Positions 35,301-42,453 of a stretch of 64,000 nt of DNA are shown piece after piece. Each line of letters begins with the position of its first letter. The first letter of the stretch is position 1. The translations under genes were made by a program, and so were the position numbers. The notes under the pieces were generated by a model. It ran no database searches. It saw only the letters and a list, made by a program, of their open reading frames with translations, and was not told the origin of the DNA. This DNA comes from Zobellia russellii (lineage in GTDB: Bacteria; Bacteroidota; Bacteroidia; Flavobacteriales; Flavobacteriaceae): positions 806,001 through 870,000 of the forward strand of contig NZ_JACSOI010000001.1 in assembly GCF_018728565.1 (NCBI RefSeq), read 5' to 3'.

Positions 35301-36163
35301 TAAACGAGTTCTCTCTGGATATTTGTGTAGAAGGCGAATTTAGACCGGATGCAGATAATGATGGTGTTTTTGATGATGGAGACGATTTATGCCTTAATAC
35401 GCCCGAAGGGGCGGAGGTGGACTCCTCTGGTTGTGAGGTGCATAGGTTTGCTTCCGATAATTTTGAGATTACGGTAGAAAGTGAGTCCTGTAGAAATAAT
35501 GATGATGGGGTCATTTCTATAGAGGCTAAAACGTCTATGGATTATACGGTAACTATATCTGGTAACAGTGTAGATGTAACCGATATGTTTACGGACTCGT
35601 TCTCGCTTTCAAATTTAAACTCGGGGGTATACACGTTGTGTGTAAACGCTTCAGGTGCCGGATTTGATTATGAACCTTTTTGTGCTCAGGTAACCGTATC
35701 CCAACCAGAGCCTTTGGGGGTAACATCCTCTGTTTCTTTAGATGGAAAGCAGTTGTTGTTATCTATGGAAGGAGCGGACCTGTATACTATTGAATTAAAT
35801 GGTGAAACGCTACTGACCGATAAATCCGAGATTACACTAGATTTGAAATCAGGGGGTAATGTACTGCGGGTATCAACGGGTATTTCGTGTCAAGGTATTT
35901 ATGAAGACCAATTTTTTGTGGGGAGTAAACCTATTGCATTCCCAAACCCGTTTAATGAAAGCACACGCGTTTTATTAGGGGCATCTACGGAAAAAGTAAG
36001 AATAGATATCTTTACTATTGGAGGTAGTTTGGTGAAAAGTGAACAGAGTACACCAAGAGGTGGGGGAGTAGACTTGGATTTTTCGGTATTGCATTCCGGA
36101 ATGTATATTGTGAAAATCAAGGGAGAAACAATTAATGAATCGGTTAAAGTGATAAAACGATGA
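32378..36163 (+). CDS. Secreted reprolysin-type zinc metalloprotease with P-domain and T9SS C-terminal signal
   Basis: A 1261-residue exoprotease. Signal peptide (about 1-22, ending SFSASAQ) and a propeptide precede the catalytic domain (about 185-400), with zinc site HEMGHQLGANH at 333-343 and Met-turn TIMGYAGI. Then come a beta-sandwich region, a fibronectin III-like domain (about 748-840), a proprotein convertase P-domain (about 842-988), a short calcium-binding repeat DADNDGVFDDGDDLC, and a type A T9SS C-terminal domain from about 1183 (IAFPNPFNESTRVLLG; ending SVKVIKR). This predicts outer membrane passage and surface attachment or release. The next gene overlaps it by four bases. An ATG one codon after a TTG is used. 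Confidence 0.92.
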   Translation: MVTKLRLVFSITIAFLSFSASAQSEYWESSSMKKSSYKRFSQGLNMQNAKVFSLQEKLFKQDLQRSTTSKSVSKIVHFPNSNGEMVAYSVRETPVLSEELSKKYPEIKSFSGYDVNNRENRIRFSISQKEVQAMIISSEKRENSFIEKVEGDTYMVYSGSAKSADDEDFVCSTQEKVLSAGASLTAKPLDDRVLRKYRLAVSATAEYTEYHGGTVVDALAGINATITRVNEVFETDLAVRLELVAETDKIIYTNAATDPYTGTLSLLGDQGQAVMTSEIGETNYDIGHVFHNGENGGNAGFIGAICVTNRKGSAYSSSRVPKGDKFDLDFVAHEMGHQLGANHTWSHEFEGTLVQVEPGSGSTIMGYAGIADVDDVAASGDDYFHYVSIKQIIDNLKTKTCGEVTGISNNPPVVEDLEDYVIPKSTAFILEGSATDSNVGDVLTYTWEQIDNGVVTQASFGPNNASGANFRSRLPSLAPVRYFPMLSQVVRGNLVQTFPTRGSAWETVSDVEREMNFAFTVRDNAPGGGQVVSKLMNLAVVNSAGPFQVTSQASAETYVAGEVLQIDWDVAGTDKLPVATKNVDLVLSTDGGVTFTVPLASGVVNDGSHKVVVPGIATDKARVMVKASDNVYYAVNATDFTIEASQFVMNFSGLEYEACHFDDLVIPFDYETYLGFDEEVTFEVTDGPDNLGVTFMPDTVSVDGTRVDMLIENTENVPEGSYSLTITAVSASVTKEIILDLKIYDTDFPAVAITAPANNLVDAATTELLQWEEDASYTSYEVHIATDAAFANLVELVTVTTNSYVPTELNNQEEYYWRVKPLNVCGEGPYSTVRKFTTIQVDCANKPARDLPLEISATERTTVISKIAFFEDLKVDDINVRLNIDHEYLEDLVVTLTSPSNTVVPLISSSCGNLRNVDAIFDDSASSFSCGATATTAIKGTVKPLGSLSSFKGESVLGEWTLTVVDNASRDGGMINEFSLDICVEGEFRPDADNDGVFDDGDDLCLNTPEGAEVDSSGCEVHRFASDNFEITVESESCRNNDDGVISIEAKTSMDYTVTISGNSVDVTDMFTDSFSLSNLNSGVYTLCVNASGAGFDYEPFCAQVTVSQPEPLGVTSSVSLDGKQLLLSMEGADLYTIELNGETLLTDKSEITLDLKSGGNVLRVSTGISCQGIYEDQFFVGSKPIAFPNPFNESTRVLLGASTEKVRIDIFTIGGSLVKSEQSTPRGGGVDLDFSVLHSGMYIVKIKGETINESVKVIKR

Positions 36164-36840
36164 GGATACTAACTTTTATACTGTTGGGATTAGTACTCTT
36201 TTCGAGTTGTAAAAAAGACTCGCCGAAGGCGCCTGAAAAAGTGGATTTAATTGCCCCTGCTAAAAATTCAGAGTGCACACCCGTTCAAAGTGATGGCGAT
36301 GCCAGTAGTATTGTTCGCTTTAATTGGAAAGCGGCAGACCATACGGAAGATTATGAGCTACAGGTTACGAATCTCAATACAGGTACCGTTCAATCAAAAA
36401 ATACATCTAATACCATAGAAACTCTTTCATTGGCAAAGGGCACCCCTTTTTCTTGGGTGGTAATTTCAAAAAATTCAGAAACCACAACGGCAACAAGTAG
36501 TGATTCTTGGTTGTTCTATAATCCTGGCTCAGAAATTAGTCACGTGCCTTTTCCTGCAGAATTGACATTTCCGGTACAAGGATCCACTGCATTTAAAGAT
36601 GTTAATAATGAGGTAAGTTTAAAGTGGTCAGGCAAGGATTTGGATGATGATATAGAGGCGTACGCTATTTATTTTTCTACCCAAAATCCGCCTACCAACT
36701 TATTAAAAAATACGGATGCCGGAGTTAGTGAATTAAAGGTAGAAGTAACCTCTGGAGAAGTCTATTTCTGGAAAGTTGTTACAACCGATGAAGAAGGAAA
36801 TAGTTCCGCCAGTTCGGTTTCGGAATTTAAGACCCGTTAA
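36160..36840 (+). CDS. Lipoprotein with fibronectin III-like repeats, coupled to the metalloprotease
   Basis: A 226-residue lipoprotein with signal [17 protein letters not shown] (Cys17) and then KKDSPKAP. Two fibronectin III-like segments follow: about 28-110 ([22 protein letters not shown]) and about 125-226 ([39 protein letters not shown]). They resemble the Fn3-like domain of the protease itself. Its ATG overlaps the protease stop (ATGA), so the two are translationally coupled and probably act together at the cell surface. The role (anchor, inhibitor or substrate capture) is not known. It overlaps the convergent pth gene by 14 bases. Confidence 0.8.
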   Translation: MRILTFILLGLVLFSSCKKDSPKAPEKVDLIAPAKNSECTPVQSDGDASSIVRFNWKAADHTEDYELQVTNLNTGTVQSKNTSNTIETLSLAKGTPFSWVVISKNSETTTATSSDSWLFYNPGSEISHVPFPAELTFPVQGSTAFKDVNNEVSLKWSGKDLDDDIEAYAIYFSTQNPPTNLLKNTDAGVSELKVEVTSGEVYFWKVVTTDEEGNSSASSVSEFKTR

Positions 36841-37459
36841 ATTGGTTCATGGTGCGGGCAACACCGGCCAGAACAAAGGATTTTATGAGCTCTGTAGTCT
36901 TTTCATAGCGCTTTATTAAAGCATTCTTTTCAGTTTCGGTCCATTCACCCAAAACATATTCAACTTGCCTTCCCTTTCCAAAATCTGCACCTACGCCAAA
37001 CCTTAGTCGGTTGTAGTTTGTGGTCTGTAGTACATTCTGTATGTCCTTAAGACCGTTATGGCCACCATTACTTCCCTTGGTCTTTAGGCGTATAGTGCCA
37101 AATTCCAAGTTAATGTCATCAGTGATTACCAATACGTTTTCCAAAGGAATGTTTTCTTTGTCCATCCAATATTTTAGGGCCTTACCGCTAAGGTTCATAT
37201 AGGTAGATGGTTTCAGACAAAGCACGCTACGCCCTTTAATTTTGAAAAGACCTATATCTCCCAATTTTGCGGTTTCAAAAGAAAAACTGGCATCATTTGC
37301 TAGGGCATCCAATATTTTGAAGCCAATGTTGTGTCTGGTTTCTGTATACTCACTACCTATGTTCCCTAGGCCAATGATGAGGTATTTTTTCATGGTATCG
37401 GTTTCTTCTAGAACACTTTTGTTCTTGTTGAAAATTGATTTTAGAAATTGATAAAACAT
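36827..37459 (-). CDS. pth: Peptidyl-tRNA hydrolase
   Basis: Releases peptides from stalled peptidyl-tRNA. The core begins [25 protein letters not shown], with the catalytic His in this motif, then [31 protein letters not shown] and [12 protein letters not shown]. The ATG at 37459 gives 210 residues with a 22-residue basic-hydrophobic N-terminal extension; the ATG at 37393 gives the usual 188. I recall flavobacterial Pth proteins with such extensions, so the longer form is listed. An upstream in-frame TTG is less likely. The 3' end overlaps the convergent lipoprotein gene by 14 bases. Confidence 0.93.
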   Translation of the reverse strand: MFYQFLKSIFNKNKSVLEETDTMKKYLIIGLGNIGSEYTETRHNIGFKILDALANDASFSFETAKLGDIGLFKIKGRSVLCLKPSTYMNLSGKALKYWMDKENIPLENVLVITDDINLEFGTIRLKTKGSNGGHNGLKDIQNVLQTTNYNRLRFGVGADFGKGRQVEYVLGEWTETEKNALIKRYEKTTELIKSFVLAGVARTMNQFNGS

Positions 37460-37531
37460 AATAAATGGTTCTTGTTCATGATTATGTTCTAAAGTAGATG
37501 CCAAGCGGCAACCTTAAGGTGTAAAAATACA

Positions 37532-37560
37532 AAAGCGCCCTAAATTAGGGCGCTTTATAT
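37532..37560 (-). terminator. Terminator downstream of rplY
   Basis: AAAGCGCCCTAA (37532-37543) and TTAGGGCGCTTT (37545-37556) are perfect inverted arms around one base. On the minus strand the stem is followed by a T-rich stretch (GCTTTTGTATTTTTAC). It closes the prs-rplY unit before pth. Confidence 0.75.
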
Positions 37561-37575
37561 AACTTCAATTGAAAT

Positions 37576-38211
37576 TTATTCTTGGCTTTCACCACCTTCA
37601 GTAGCTGCTGCTTCAGTAGCTTCTCCTTCTTCTCCTTCAATTTCTTCGTCGTCATCAACGGCCACTGCTGTACGTTGCGTTTTAACTTGAACCACCACAG
37701 TTGTTTCTGGGTGTAGGATAGTAAATTCATCTTTCAATAAAGATTCAACGGTAATGTTTTCACCAATTTTCAATTTCGATATATCAATATCAAAATAATC
37801 TGGCAAGTTGTCCGGAAGTGCTTTAATGGCAAGTTTTCTCTTTCTAAAAAGTAGACGACCACCAGCTCTAACACCAGGAGCATTACCTACTAAACGAACA
37901 GGAATGTTCATGGTAACTTCCTTATCATCAAAAAGTTGATAGAAATCGATATGCAAAATTTTATCAGTCACTGGGTGAAACTGAATGTCTTGCATAATCG
38001 CTTTTACCTTAACATCGCCTAAGTCAACCTTTACGGTATGCGCGGCTGGGGTGTAGACTAAATCTCTGAACGCTAACTCATCTGCTGAAAAGTGCAATGG
38101 TTTTTCCCCTCCGTATACTACGCAAGGAACCTGTCCAGCATTACGTAGGGCCTTCGTTGCCTTCTTGCCCACGCTTTCTCTTTCTGATCCTTTAATTTTA
38201 ATTGACTTCAT
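37576..38211 (-). CDS. rplY: Large subunit ribosomal protein bL25 (Ctc type)
   Basis: A 5S rRNA-binding ribosomal protein, long Ctc form. Residues 1-95 form the L25 domain ([69 protein letters not shown]), followed by the TL5/Ctc C-terminal beta domain. After about residue 185 there is a strongly acidic low-complexity tail ([17 protein letters not shown]). It lies 50 bases after prs, a common pairing, with a terminator behind it. Confidence 0.96.
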   Translation of the reverse strand: MKSIKIKGSERESVGKKATKALRNAGQVPCVVYGGEKPLHFSADELAFRDLVYTPAAHTVKVDLGDVKVKAIMQDIQFHPVTDKILHIDFYQLFDDKEVTMNIPVRLVGNAPGVRAGGRLLFRKRKLAIKALPDNLPDYFDIDISKLKIGENITVESLLKDEFTILHPETTVVVQVKTQRTAVAVDDDEEIEGEEGEATEAAATEGGESQE

Positions 38212-38261
38212 TATATGGTTTAAAAAATTAATACTCTAAATTGGGTAGCCCTTTGTTTGAG

Positions 38262-39203
38262 CTACATTAAAAATTTTGATGCAATGGAAGTATTGTGGTG
38301 AACCCTATGCATAACATCTGCAAACAGCTCTGCACAGCTCAATACTTTTACTTTATCCGAGTCCCGTCTTGCCGGAATAGAATCTGTAACAATCAGTTCC
38401 GATAGTTGGGATTTTTCTATCTTTTCATAGGCATCACCGGATAATAGGGCGTGAGTTGTAATGGCCCTAACACTTAGTGCACCTCTTTCCATCATTAAAT
38501 CGGCAGCCTTGGTCAACGTTCCGGCGGTATCTACCATATCATCTACTAAGACCACGTTCTTTCCCTTTACGTCGCCAATAAGCTCCATGTGCGATATTAC
38601 ATTAGCCTTTGCCCGTTGTTTGTAGCAGATTACTACATCACTAGACAATGCTTTGGAATACGCATAAGCTCTTTTGGAGCCCCCCATATCTGGTGAAGCT
38701 ATGGTCAGGTTTTCCAGGTTTAAGCTTTTAAGGTATGGTAAGAACATAGTGGATGCGAACAAATGGTCAACAGGTTTTTCAAAAAAACCTTGAATTTGAT
38801 CGGCATGCAAATCCATTGTAATAATTCGTGTAGCACCTGCCGCTTCAAGCATTTTGGCGATTAGCTTTGCCGCAATAGGCACTCTTGGCTTATCTTTTCT
38901 GTCTTGTCTTGCCCAACCAAAGTAAGGCATTACAGCGGTTATGTGTCTAGCAGAGGCACGCTTGGCGGCATCTAGCATTAATAACATTTCCATTAGGTGT
39001 TCCGAACTAGGATTCGTTGAACCGATAATGAAAATACGGGTACCTCTAACGGACTCTTCAAAGGAAGGCTGAAATTCACCATCGCTATATCTAGAGAAGA
39101 TTACGTTGCCTAATTCGGCCCCATAAAACTTGGCTATTTTTTTTGCTAACTCAGTACTTTGGGTACATGCGAAAATCTTAGGTTCGGGAACTTGGTAAGC
39201 CAT
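38262..39203 (-). CDS. prs: Ribose-phosphate pyrophosphokinase (PRPP synthetase)
   Basis: Makes PRPP from ribose 5-phosphate and ATP for nucleotide, His and Trp synthesis. The 313 residues carry the class I signatures: NVIFSRYSDGEFQPSFEESVRG, the ATP-binding PYFGWARQDRKDKPR, the metal-binding ITMDLHADQIQGFF, and the PRPP loop NVVLVDDMVDTAGTLTKAA. Full length. It has a clear promoter and is the first gene before rplY. tRNA-Leu lies divergently upstream. Confidence 0.98.
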   Translation of the reverse strand: MAYQVPEPKIFACTQSTELAKKIAKFYGAELGNVIFSRYSDGEFQPSFEESVRGTRIFIIGSTNPSSEHLMEMLLMLDAAKRASARHITAVMPYFGWARQDRKDKPRVPIAAKLIAKMLEAAGATRIITMDLHADQIQGFFEKPVDHLFASTMFLPYLKSLNLENLTIASPDMGGSKRAYAYSKALSSDVVICYKQRAKANVISHMELIGDVKGKNVVLVDDMVDTAGTLTKAADLMMERGALSVRAITTHALLSGDAYEKIEKSQLSELIVTDSIPARRDSDKVKVLSCAELFADVMHRVHHNTSIASKFLM

Positions 39204-39255
39204 GGGTAACGTATTGTGAATTAGTTTATTGACAAGTCGTTTTGTTAGCGAGGTG

Positions 39256-39263
39256 CAAATTTA
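39256..39263 (-). promoter_or_regulatory. -7 promoter box of prs
   Basis: TAAATTTG on the minus strand, an exact TAnnTTTG match, with a TTA about 18 nt upstream in place of TTG. It gives a leader of about 50 nt to the prs ATG. Confidence 0.55.
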
Positions 39264-39305
39264 GAAATTTATTTGTCTTGCTAAAGCATAAATGTTGTTA
39301 TTTTT

Positions 39306-39337
39306 TTGTGTGGGGTAGAAAAAAATTTTTACTTTTG
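39306..39337 (+). promoter_or_regulatory. Promoter of tRNA-Leu
   Basis: TTG at 39306-39308 and TACTTTTG at 39330-39337, 21 nt apart, match the Bacteroidota -33 and -7 elements. The tRNA begins about 16 nt after the -7 box. Confidence 0.7.
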
Positions 39338-39352
39338 CAGTCCGATTTTAAT

Positions 39353-39433
39353 GCTCGAGTGGCGGAACTGGTAGACGCGCTGGATTCAAAATCCAGTTCC
39401 TTTGGAGTGTGGGTTCGATTCCCACCTCGAGTA
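39353..39433 (+). tRNA. tRNA-Leu, anticodon CAA
   Basis: An 81-nt type II tRNA. The acceptor stem GCTCGAG/CTCGAGT (first pair G-T wobble), D-arm region with GGTAGACGC, anticodon stem CTGGA/TCCAG around loop TTCAAAA, a short extra arm TCC-TTT-GGA and T-arm GTGGG TTCGATT CCCAC are all visible. The anticodon is CAA at 39387-39389, reading UUG. The CCA end is not encoded. Confidence 0.93.
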
Positions 39434-39447
39434 CAAGATTAAAAATG

Positions 39448-39479
39448 AAAAGCTGAGAATTTATTCTCAGCTTTTTTTA
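39448..39479 (+). terminator. Terminator of the tRNA gene
   Basis: AGCTGAGAAT (39451-39460) pairs with ATTCTCAGCT (39463-39472), followed by a run of T residues. It closes the single-tRNA unit. Confidence 0.75.
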
Positions 39480-39553
39480 TACCTGAAATCCAAATAGCCA
39501 TATAGGATAGATAGAAAAGTATATTCATGCTAAGGGCAAAAATTTAAAAATAA

Positions 39554-39571
39554 TTACCGAACGTTTGGTAA
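39554..39571. promoter_or_regulatory. TetR operator 1 (upstream of the regulator)
   Basis: TTACCGAACGTTTGGTAA, an 18-bp palindrome with one mismatched pair. It covers the -33 TTG (39565-39567) of the tetR promoter, so binding should block transcription. A near-identical copy lies in front of the hydrolase gene. Confidence 0.75.
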
Positions 39572-39594
39572 AATTCAAATAATTTGTATATTTG
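39565..39594 (+). promoter_or_regulatory. Promoter of the TetR gene
   Basis: TTG (39565-39567) and TATATTTG (39587-39594), 19 nt apart, match the -33/-7 consensus. The -7 box ends four bases before the ATG at 39599, so the mRNA is probably leaderless or nearly so. Confidence 0.65.
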
Positions 39595-39598
39595 CCCC

Positions 39599-40162
39599 AT
39601 GAGACCACAGAAAGTGCTGGATAAACAAATTATTGAAAGCCTAGTAGGTGTTTTTAGGTCAAAAGGTTATGACGGGGCTAGTCTTTCTGAATTAGCCCAG
39701 AAAACAGGACTTAAAAAAGCTAGTTTGTATCATCGTTTTCCGGATGGAAAGCAGGGTATGGCTATTGCTGTTATGGATTATTTAGGGGAACGGGCAGAAG
39801 AAAAAGTATTCAAGGCTTTATGGGATGATAGTGTATCTCCCGCACAACGATTGGTTAATGGTTTGGATAGTATTAGGGATGTTTATACCAATGGAAAGGA
39901 TGCATGCATCTTAAGGGCGTTTTCTTTAGGTTCTGGACTGGAATTGTTTGGTGAGCAAATAGGGAAAGGCATGTTACATTGGATTGAGGCCTTCAAAAAA
40001 TTAGGTCAGGATTTGGGCTTGACTGATCAAAGAGCGAAAAAATATGCGGTACAAACCTTATTGGAAATTCAAGGTAGTCTTGTAGTTACTAAAGGGTTGA
40101 ACGACTTAAAGATATTTGAACAAACTTTAAAGGATATTGAATTTAGATATCTAAACGAATAA
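39599..40162 (+). CDS. TetR family transcriptional regulator
   Basis: A 187-residue repressor. The N-terminal helix-turn-helix is visible at about residues 8-55: KQIIESLVGVFRSKGYDGASLSELAQKTGLKKASLYHRFPDGK. The rest is helical ligand-binding domain (SPAQRLVNGLDSIRDVY; LEIQGSLVVTKGLNDLKIFEQTLKDIE). The ATG at 39599 is chosen; the TTG at 39584 lies at the promoter. Palindromic operators flank the gene, at its own promoter and before the hydrolase, indicating self-control and control of the hydrolase. The ligand is unknown. Confidence 0.93.
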   Translation: MRPQKVLDKQIIESLVGVFRSKGYDGASLSELAQKTGLKKASLYHRFPDGKQGMAIAVMDYLGERAEEKVFKALWDDSVSPAQRLVNGLDSIRDVYTNGKDACILRAFSLGSGLELFGEQIGKGMLHWIEAFKKLGQDLGLTDQRAKKYAVQTLLEIQGSLVVTKGLNDLKIFEQTLKDIEFRYLNE

Positions 40163-40182
40163 AAAAAATTTACCATTAAATT

Positions 40183-40200
40183 TTACCGAACATTCGGTAA
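40183..40200. promoter_or_regulatory. TetR operator 2 (upstream of the hydrolase)
   Basis: TTACCGAACATTCGGTAA, an 18-bp palindrome differing from operator 1 at two positions. It lies 14 bases before the hydrolase ATG, immediately after the tetR stop codon region. TAAATTTT at 40177-40184 overlaps it and may be a weak -7 box. Confidence 0.75.
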
Positions 40201-40214
40201 TAAATACTAAAACT

Positions 40215-41186
40215 ATGAAAAACTTAATTCTTTACGCTTTGGCTGTTGTGCCACTATTTATGTCTGGGAAAACAATGCCAGATGTAGAAAAATCAAATCT
40301 AATATCTAAAAACAAAGAAAATATGACAATAATTAAGTATCGGACTTTAGAAGTTAACGGAATAAATATAGCATACCGAGAAGCAGGTAACCCAGAAAAT
40401 GAGACTATAGTTTTGCTGCATGGTTTTCCCACGTCCTCTCACCAATATAGAAAAGTACTAGATCAATTATCTGATGAATATCACTTAGTAGCCCCGGATT
40501 ATCCCGGTTTTGGAAATAGCGATTTTCCAGCTGCTAGTGCATTTGAATATACTTTTGATAACATTGCCGCTACAATAGATGCTTTTTTGGAAAAAAAGGA
40601 AATTACTTCCTATGCGTTAATGATTCAAGATTATGGCGCTCCAATTGGTTTTAGGATTGCTACGGCCCATCCAGAGCGCGTTACGGCAATTATAAATCAG
40701 AACGGTAATGCGTATGAAGAGGGTTTGGGAGCAGCGTGGAAAGATACTAAAGCATTCTGGGCAAATAGAAACGAGCAATCTGAAAAAGCATTATTACAAT
40801 CTTTTTCATTAGAAGGGCTTAAGTGGCAATATACACATGGTACACGTAATCCCGAAAAGGTTAACCCGGATACTTGGCATTTAGATTATTTGAGAATGTC
40901 CAGACCTACCGCGCATGCCGTTCAATTAGATTTGTTTTATGATTATCAAAATAATGTAAAGCTATACCCAAAATGGCAGGAATATTTGAGGGAGAATCAA
41001 CCGCCACCTTTAATTGTTTGGGGAAAGAACGACGCCTTTTTTCCAGAGAGTGGGGCGATTGCCTTTAAAAAAGATGTAAAAAATATTGATTGTAACATTT
41101 ACGATACCGGTCATTTTGCTTTGGAAGAAGATGCGGATAAAATCATCCCCAAAATGAGAAGTTTTTTGAGTAAGCTTAAAAAGTGA
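40215..41186 (+). CDS. Alpha/beta hydrolase, epoxide hydrolase/haloalkane dehalogenase-like, TetR controlled
   Basis: A 323-residue hydrolase with a possible signal peptide (MKNLILYALAVVPLFMSGK). The fold carries HGFPTSSHQYR (oxyanion loop), an Asp nucleophile D139 in MIQDYGAPIG, acid D273 in WGKNDAFFP and H300 in DTGHFALEED. The Asp nucleophile places it with epoxide hydrolases and haloalkane dehalogenases rather than esterases. The cap domain (about 165-240) sets the substrate, which cannot be read. If the upstream leader is not a signal, translation could instead begin at M37 (MTIIKYRTLEVNG). The operator pair links its expression to the TetR ligand. Confidence 0.88.
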   Translation: MKNLILYALAVVPLFMSGKTMPDVEKSNLISKNKENMTIIKYRTLEVNGINIAYREAGNPENETIVLLHGFPTSSHQYRKVLDQLSDEYHLVAPDYPGFGNSDFPAASAFEYTFDNIAATIDAFLEKKEITSYALMIQDYGAPIGFRIATAHPERVTAIINQNGNAYEEGLGAAWKDTKAFWANRNEQSEKALLQSFSLEGLKWQYTHGTRNPEKVNPDTWHLDYLRMSRPTAHAVQLDLFYDYQNNVKLYPKWQEYLRENQPPPLIVWGKNDAFFPESGAIAFKKDVKNIDCNIYDTGHFALEEDADKIIPKMRSFLSKLKK

Positions 41187-41207
41187 AAAACCTCAAACTA
41201 AACTAAT

Positions 41208-41236
41208 AAAGAAGCCTCATTTTGTGAGGCTTCTTT
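41208..41236 (+). terminator. Terminator after the hydrolase
   Basis: AAAGAAGCCTCA (41208-41219) pairs perfectly with TGAGGCTTCTTT (41225-41236), with a five-base loop and a T run. It isolates the tetR-hydrolase unit from the HipA-like gene. Confidence 0.85.
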
Positions 41237-41300
41237 TGTTTGCCGTAATAACTATAACCTAGCTCAATCGTAAAACACAACTTTCATTACCTTAGCACAT

Positions 41301-42080
41301 ATGAATGCAATTGAAATTAGAACTGTAGACGTAGTACAGTATATAAAACCCTTAAGGGAAGGCGGCTCGCTACCTGGTATAGTTAAGGCAGACGATGAGT
41401 TTCTTTATGTCTTAAAGTTTAGAGGGGCCGGTCAAGGAAAAAAAGCTTTAATTGCCGAACTTATTGGCGCAGAACTAGCTCGTGCCATGGAACTTAAGGT
41501 GCCGGAAATTGTTTTTATGAACTTAGACGATAGCTTCAGTAAGACCGAACCTGATGAGGAAATCCAAGATTTGCTCAAATTTAGCGTAGGCTTAAATCTT
41601 GGGTTACATTTTCTGTCCGGAGCTATTGTTTATGACCCCTTAGTTTCTGTTGCAGACCCTTTAACCGCTTCTAAAGTTGTACTTCTAGATAGTATGATTA
41701 GTAATATAGATCGTACGGCTAAAAATACCAACTTGCTGAATTGGCATAAAGAATTATGGCTGATCGATCACGGTTCCAGTTTTTATTTTCACCATAATTG
41801 GGAAACTTGGGAAACGCATCTGGAGCGGACCTTTCCCGCGATTAAAGACCATGTGCTGTTAGAACGTGCCACTCAATTGCCCCAAGCTTCCGGTATCATT
41901 AAGAAAAGAATAAGTGAAGAAGTCATTGCGGAAATTGTTTCTAAAATACCTGAAGATTGGCTGTCTAGTGAATCTGACCCATTAACAACTCATGAGAAGC
42001 GTGATGCCTACATGAAATTTTTGAACACAAGATTGGGAAAGTTAGATGTGCTAATAAAAGAGGCGGAAGATGCAAGATAG
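41301..42080 (+). CDS. HipA-like kinase family protein
   Basis: A 259-residue protein with a HipA-type kinase layout: ATP lysine K39 in VLKFRGAGQG, helix IAELIGAELARAM, catalytic loop SNIDRTAKNTNLLNW (D137, N142, N144) and metal site LWLIDHGSS (D156). It is much smaller than HipA (~440 residues) and lacks its N-terminal subdomain. The next gene overlaps it by 11 bases and encodes a DUF3037 protein, a pairing I recall from other bacteria. A toxin or regulatory kinase role is possible, but no HipB-like HTH gene is present. The target is unknown. Confidence 0.8.
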   Translation: MNAIEIRTVDVVQYIKPLREGGSLPGIVKADDEFLYVLKFRGAGQGKKALIAELIGAELARAMELKVPEIVFMNLDDSFSKTEPDEEIQDLLKFSVGLNLGLHFLSGAIVYDPLVSVADPLTASKVVLLDSMISNIDRTAKNTNLLNWHKELWLIDHGSSFYFHHNWETWETHLERTFPAIKDHVLLERATQLPQASGIIKKRISEEVIAEIVSKIPEDWLSSESDPLTTHEKRDAYMKFLNTRLGKLDVLIKEAEDAR

Positions 42081-42453
42081 GGTTACATACGAGTATGCCA
42101 TTATAAGGTTGGTGCCAAAGGTAGAGCGGGAGGAATTTATTAATATAGGAGCTATCGTGTTTTCAAAACGAAAGAAGTTTCTTAAAATGAAATTCGTTAT
42201 TGACCGCCAACGTATCCGGGCGTTTGCAAGTGAGATAGACCCCGAAGCTTTAGAATCGTATTTGGCCGCTTGGGAATTGGTTTGTGAAGGAGAGCCTAAA
42301 GGAGGTGCTATAGGTAAATTGGATTTACCATCAAGATTTCGCTGGCTTACAGCTTCTAGAAGTACCATTATACAAAGTTCAAAACCTCACCCAGGACTTT
42401 GTTTAGCTCCAGAGGAAGAGCTAGAAAACCTTTTTTTGAGACATGTTCTGTAA
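42070..42453 (+). CDS. DUF3037 family protein
   Basis: A 127-residue protein: VTYEYAIIRLVPKVEREEFINIGAIVFSKRKKFLKMKF, then IDRQRIRAFASEIDPEALESYLAAWELV and SRFRWLTASRSTIIQSSKPHPGL, ending LENLFLRHVL. This is the DUF3037 pattern, of unknown function. It overlaps the HipA-like gene by 11 bases in another frame, so the two are translationally coupled and probably form one functional unit. No DNA-binding motif is visible, so it is not an obvious antitoxin of the HipB kind. Confidence 0.8.
   Translation: MQDRVTYEYAIIRLVPKVEREEFINIGAIVFSKRKKFLKMKFVIDRQRIRAFASEIDPEALESYLAAWELVCEGEPKGGAIGKLDLPSRFRWLTASRSTIIQSSKPHPGLCLAPEEELENLFLRHVL

Noticed and set aside
37532-37556. A long perfect palindrome that could be read as an operator.
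   Set aside because: It sits just after the rplY stop, is GC rich in the stem and is followed by T-rich sequence on the minus strand, so a terminator is the simpler reading.
39242-39442. An open frame of 66 codons running through the tRNA-Leu gene.
   Set aside because: The reading frame crosses the tRNA promoter and the tRNA itself; the tRNA fold explains the sequence.
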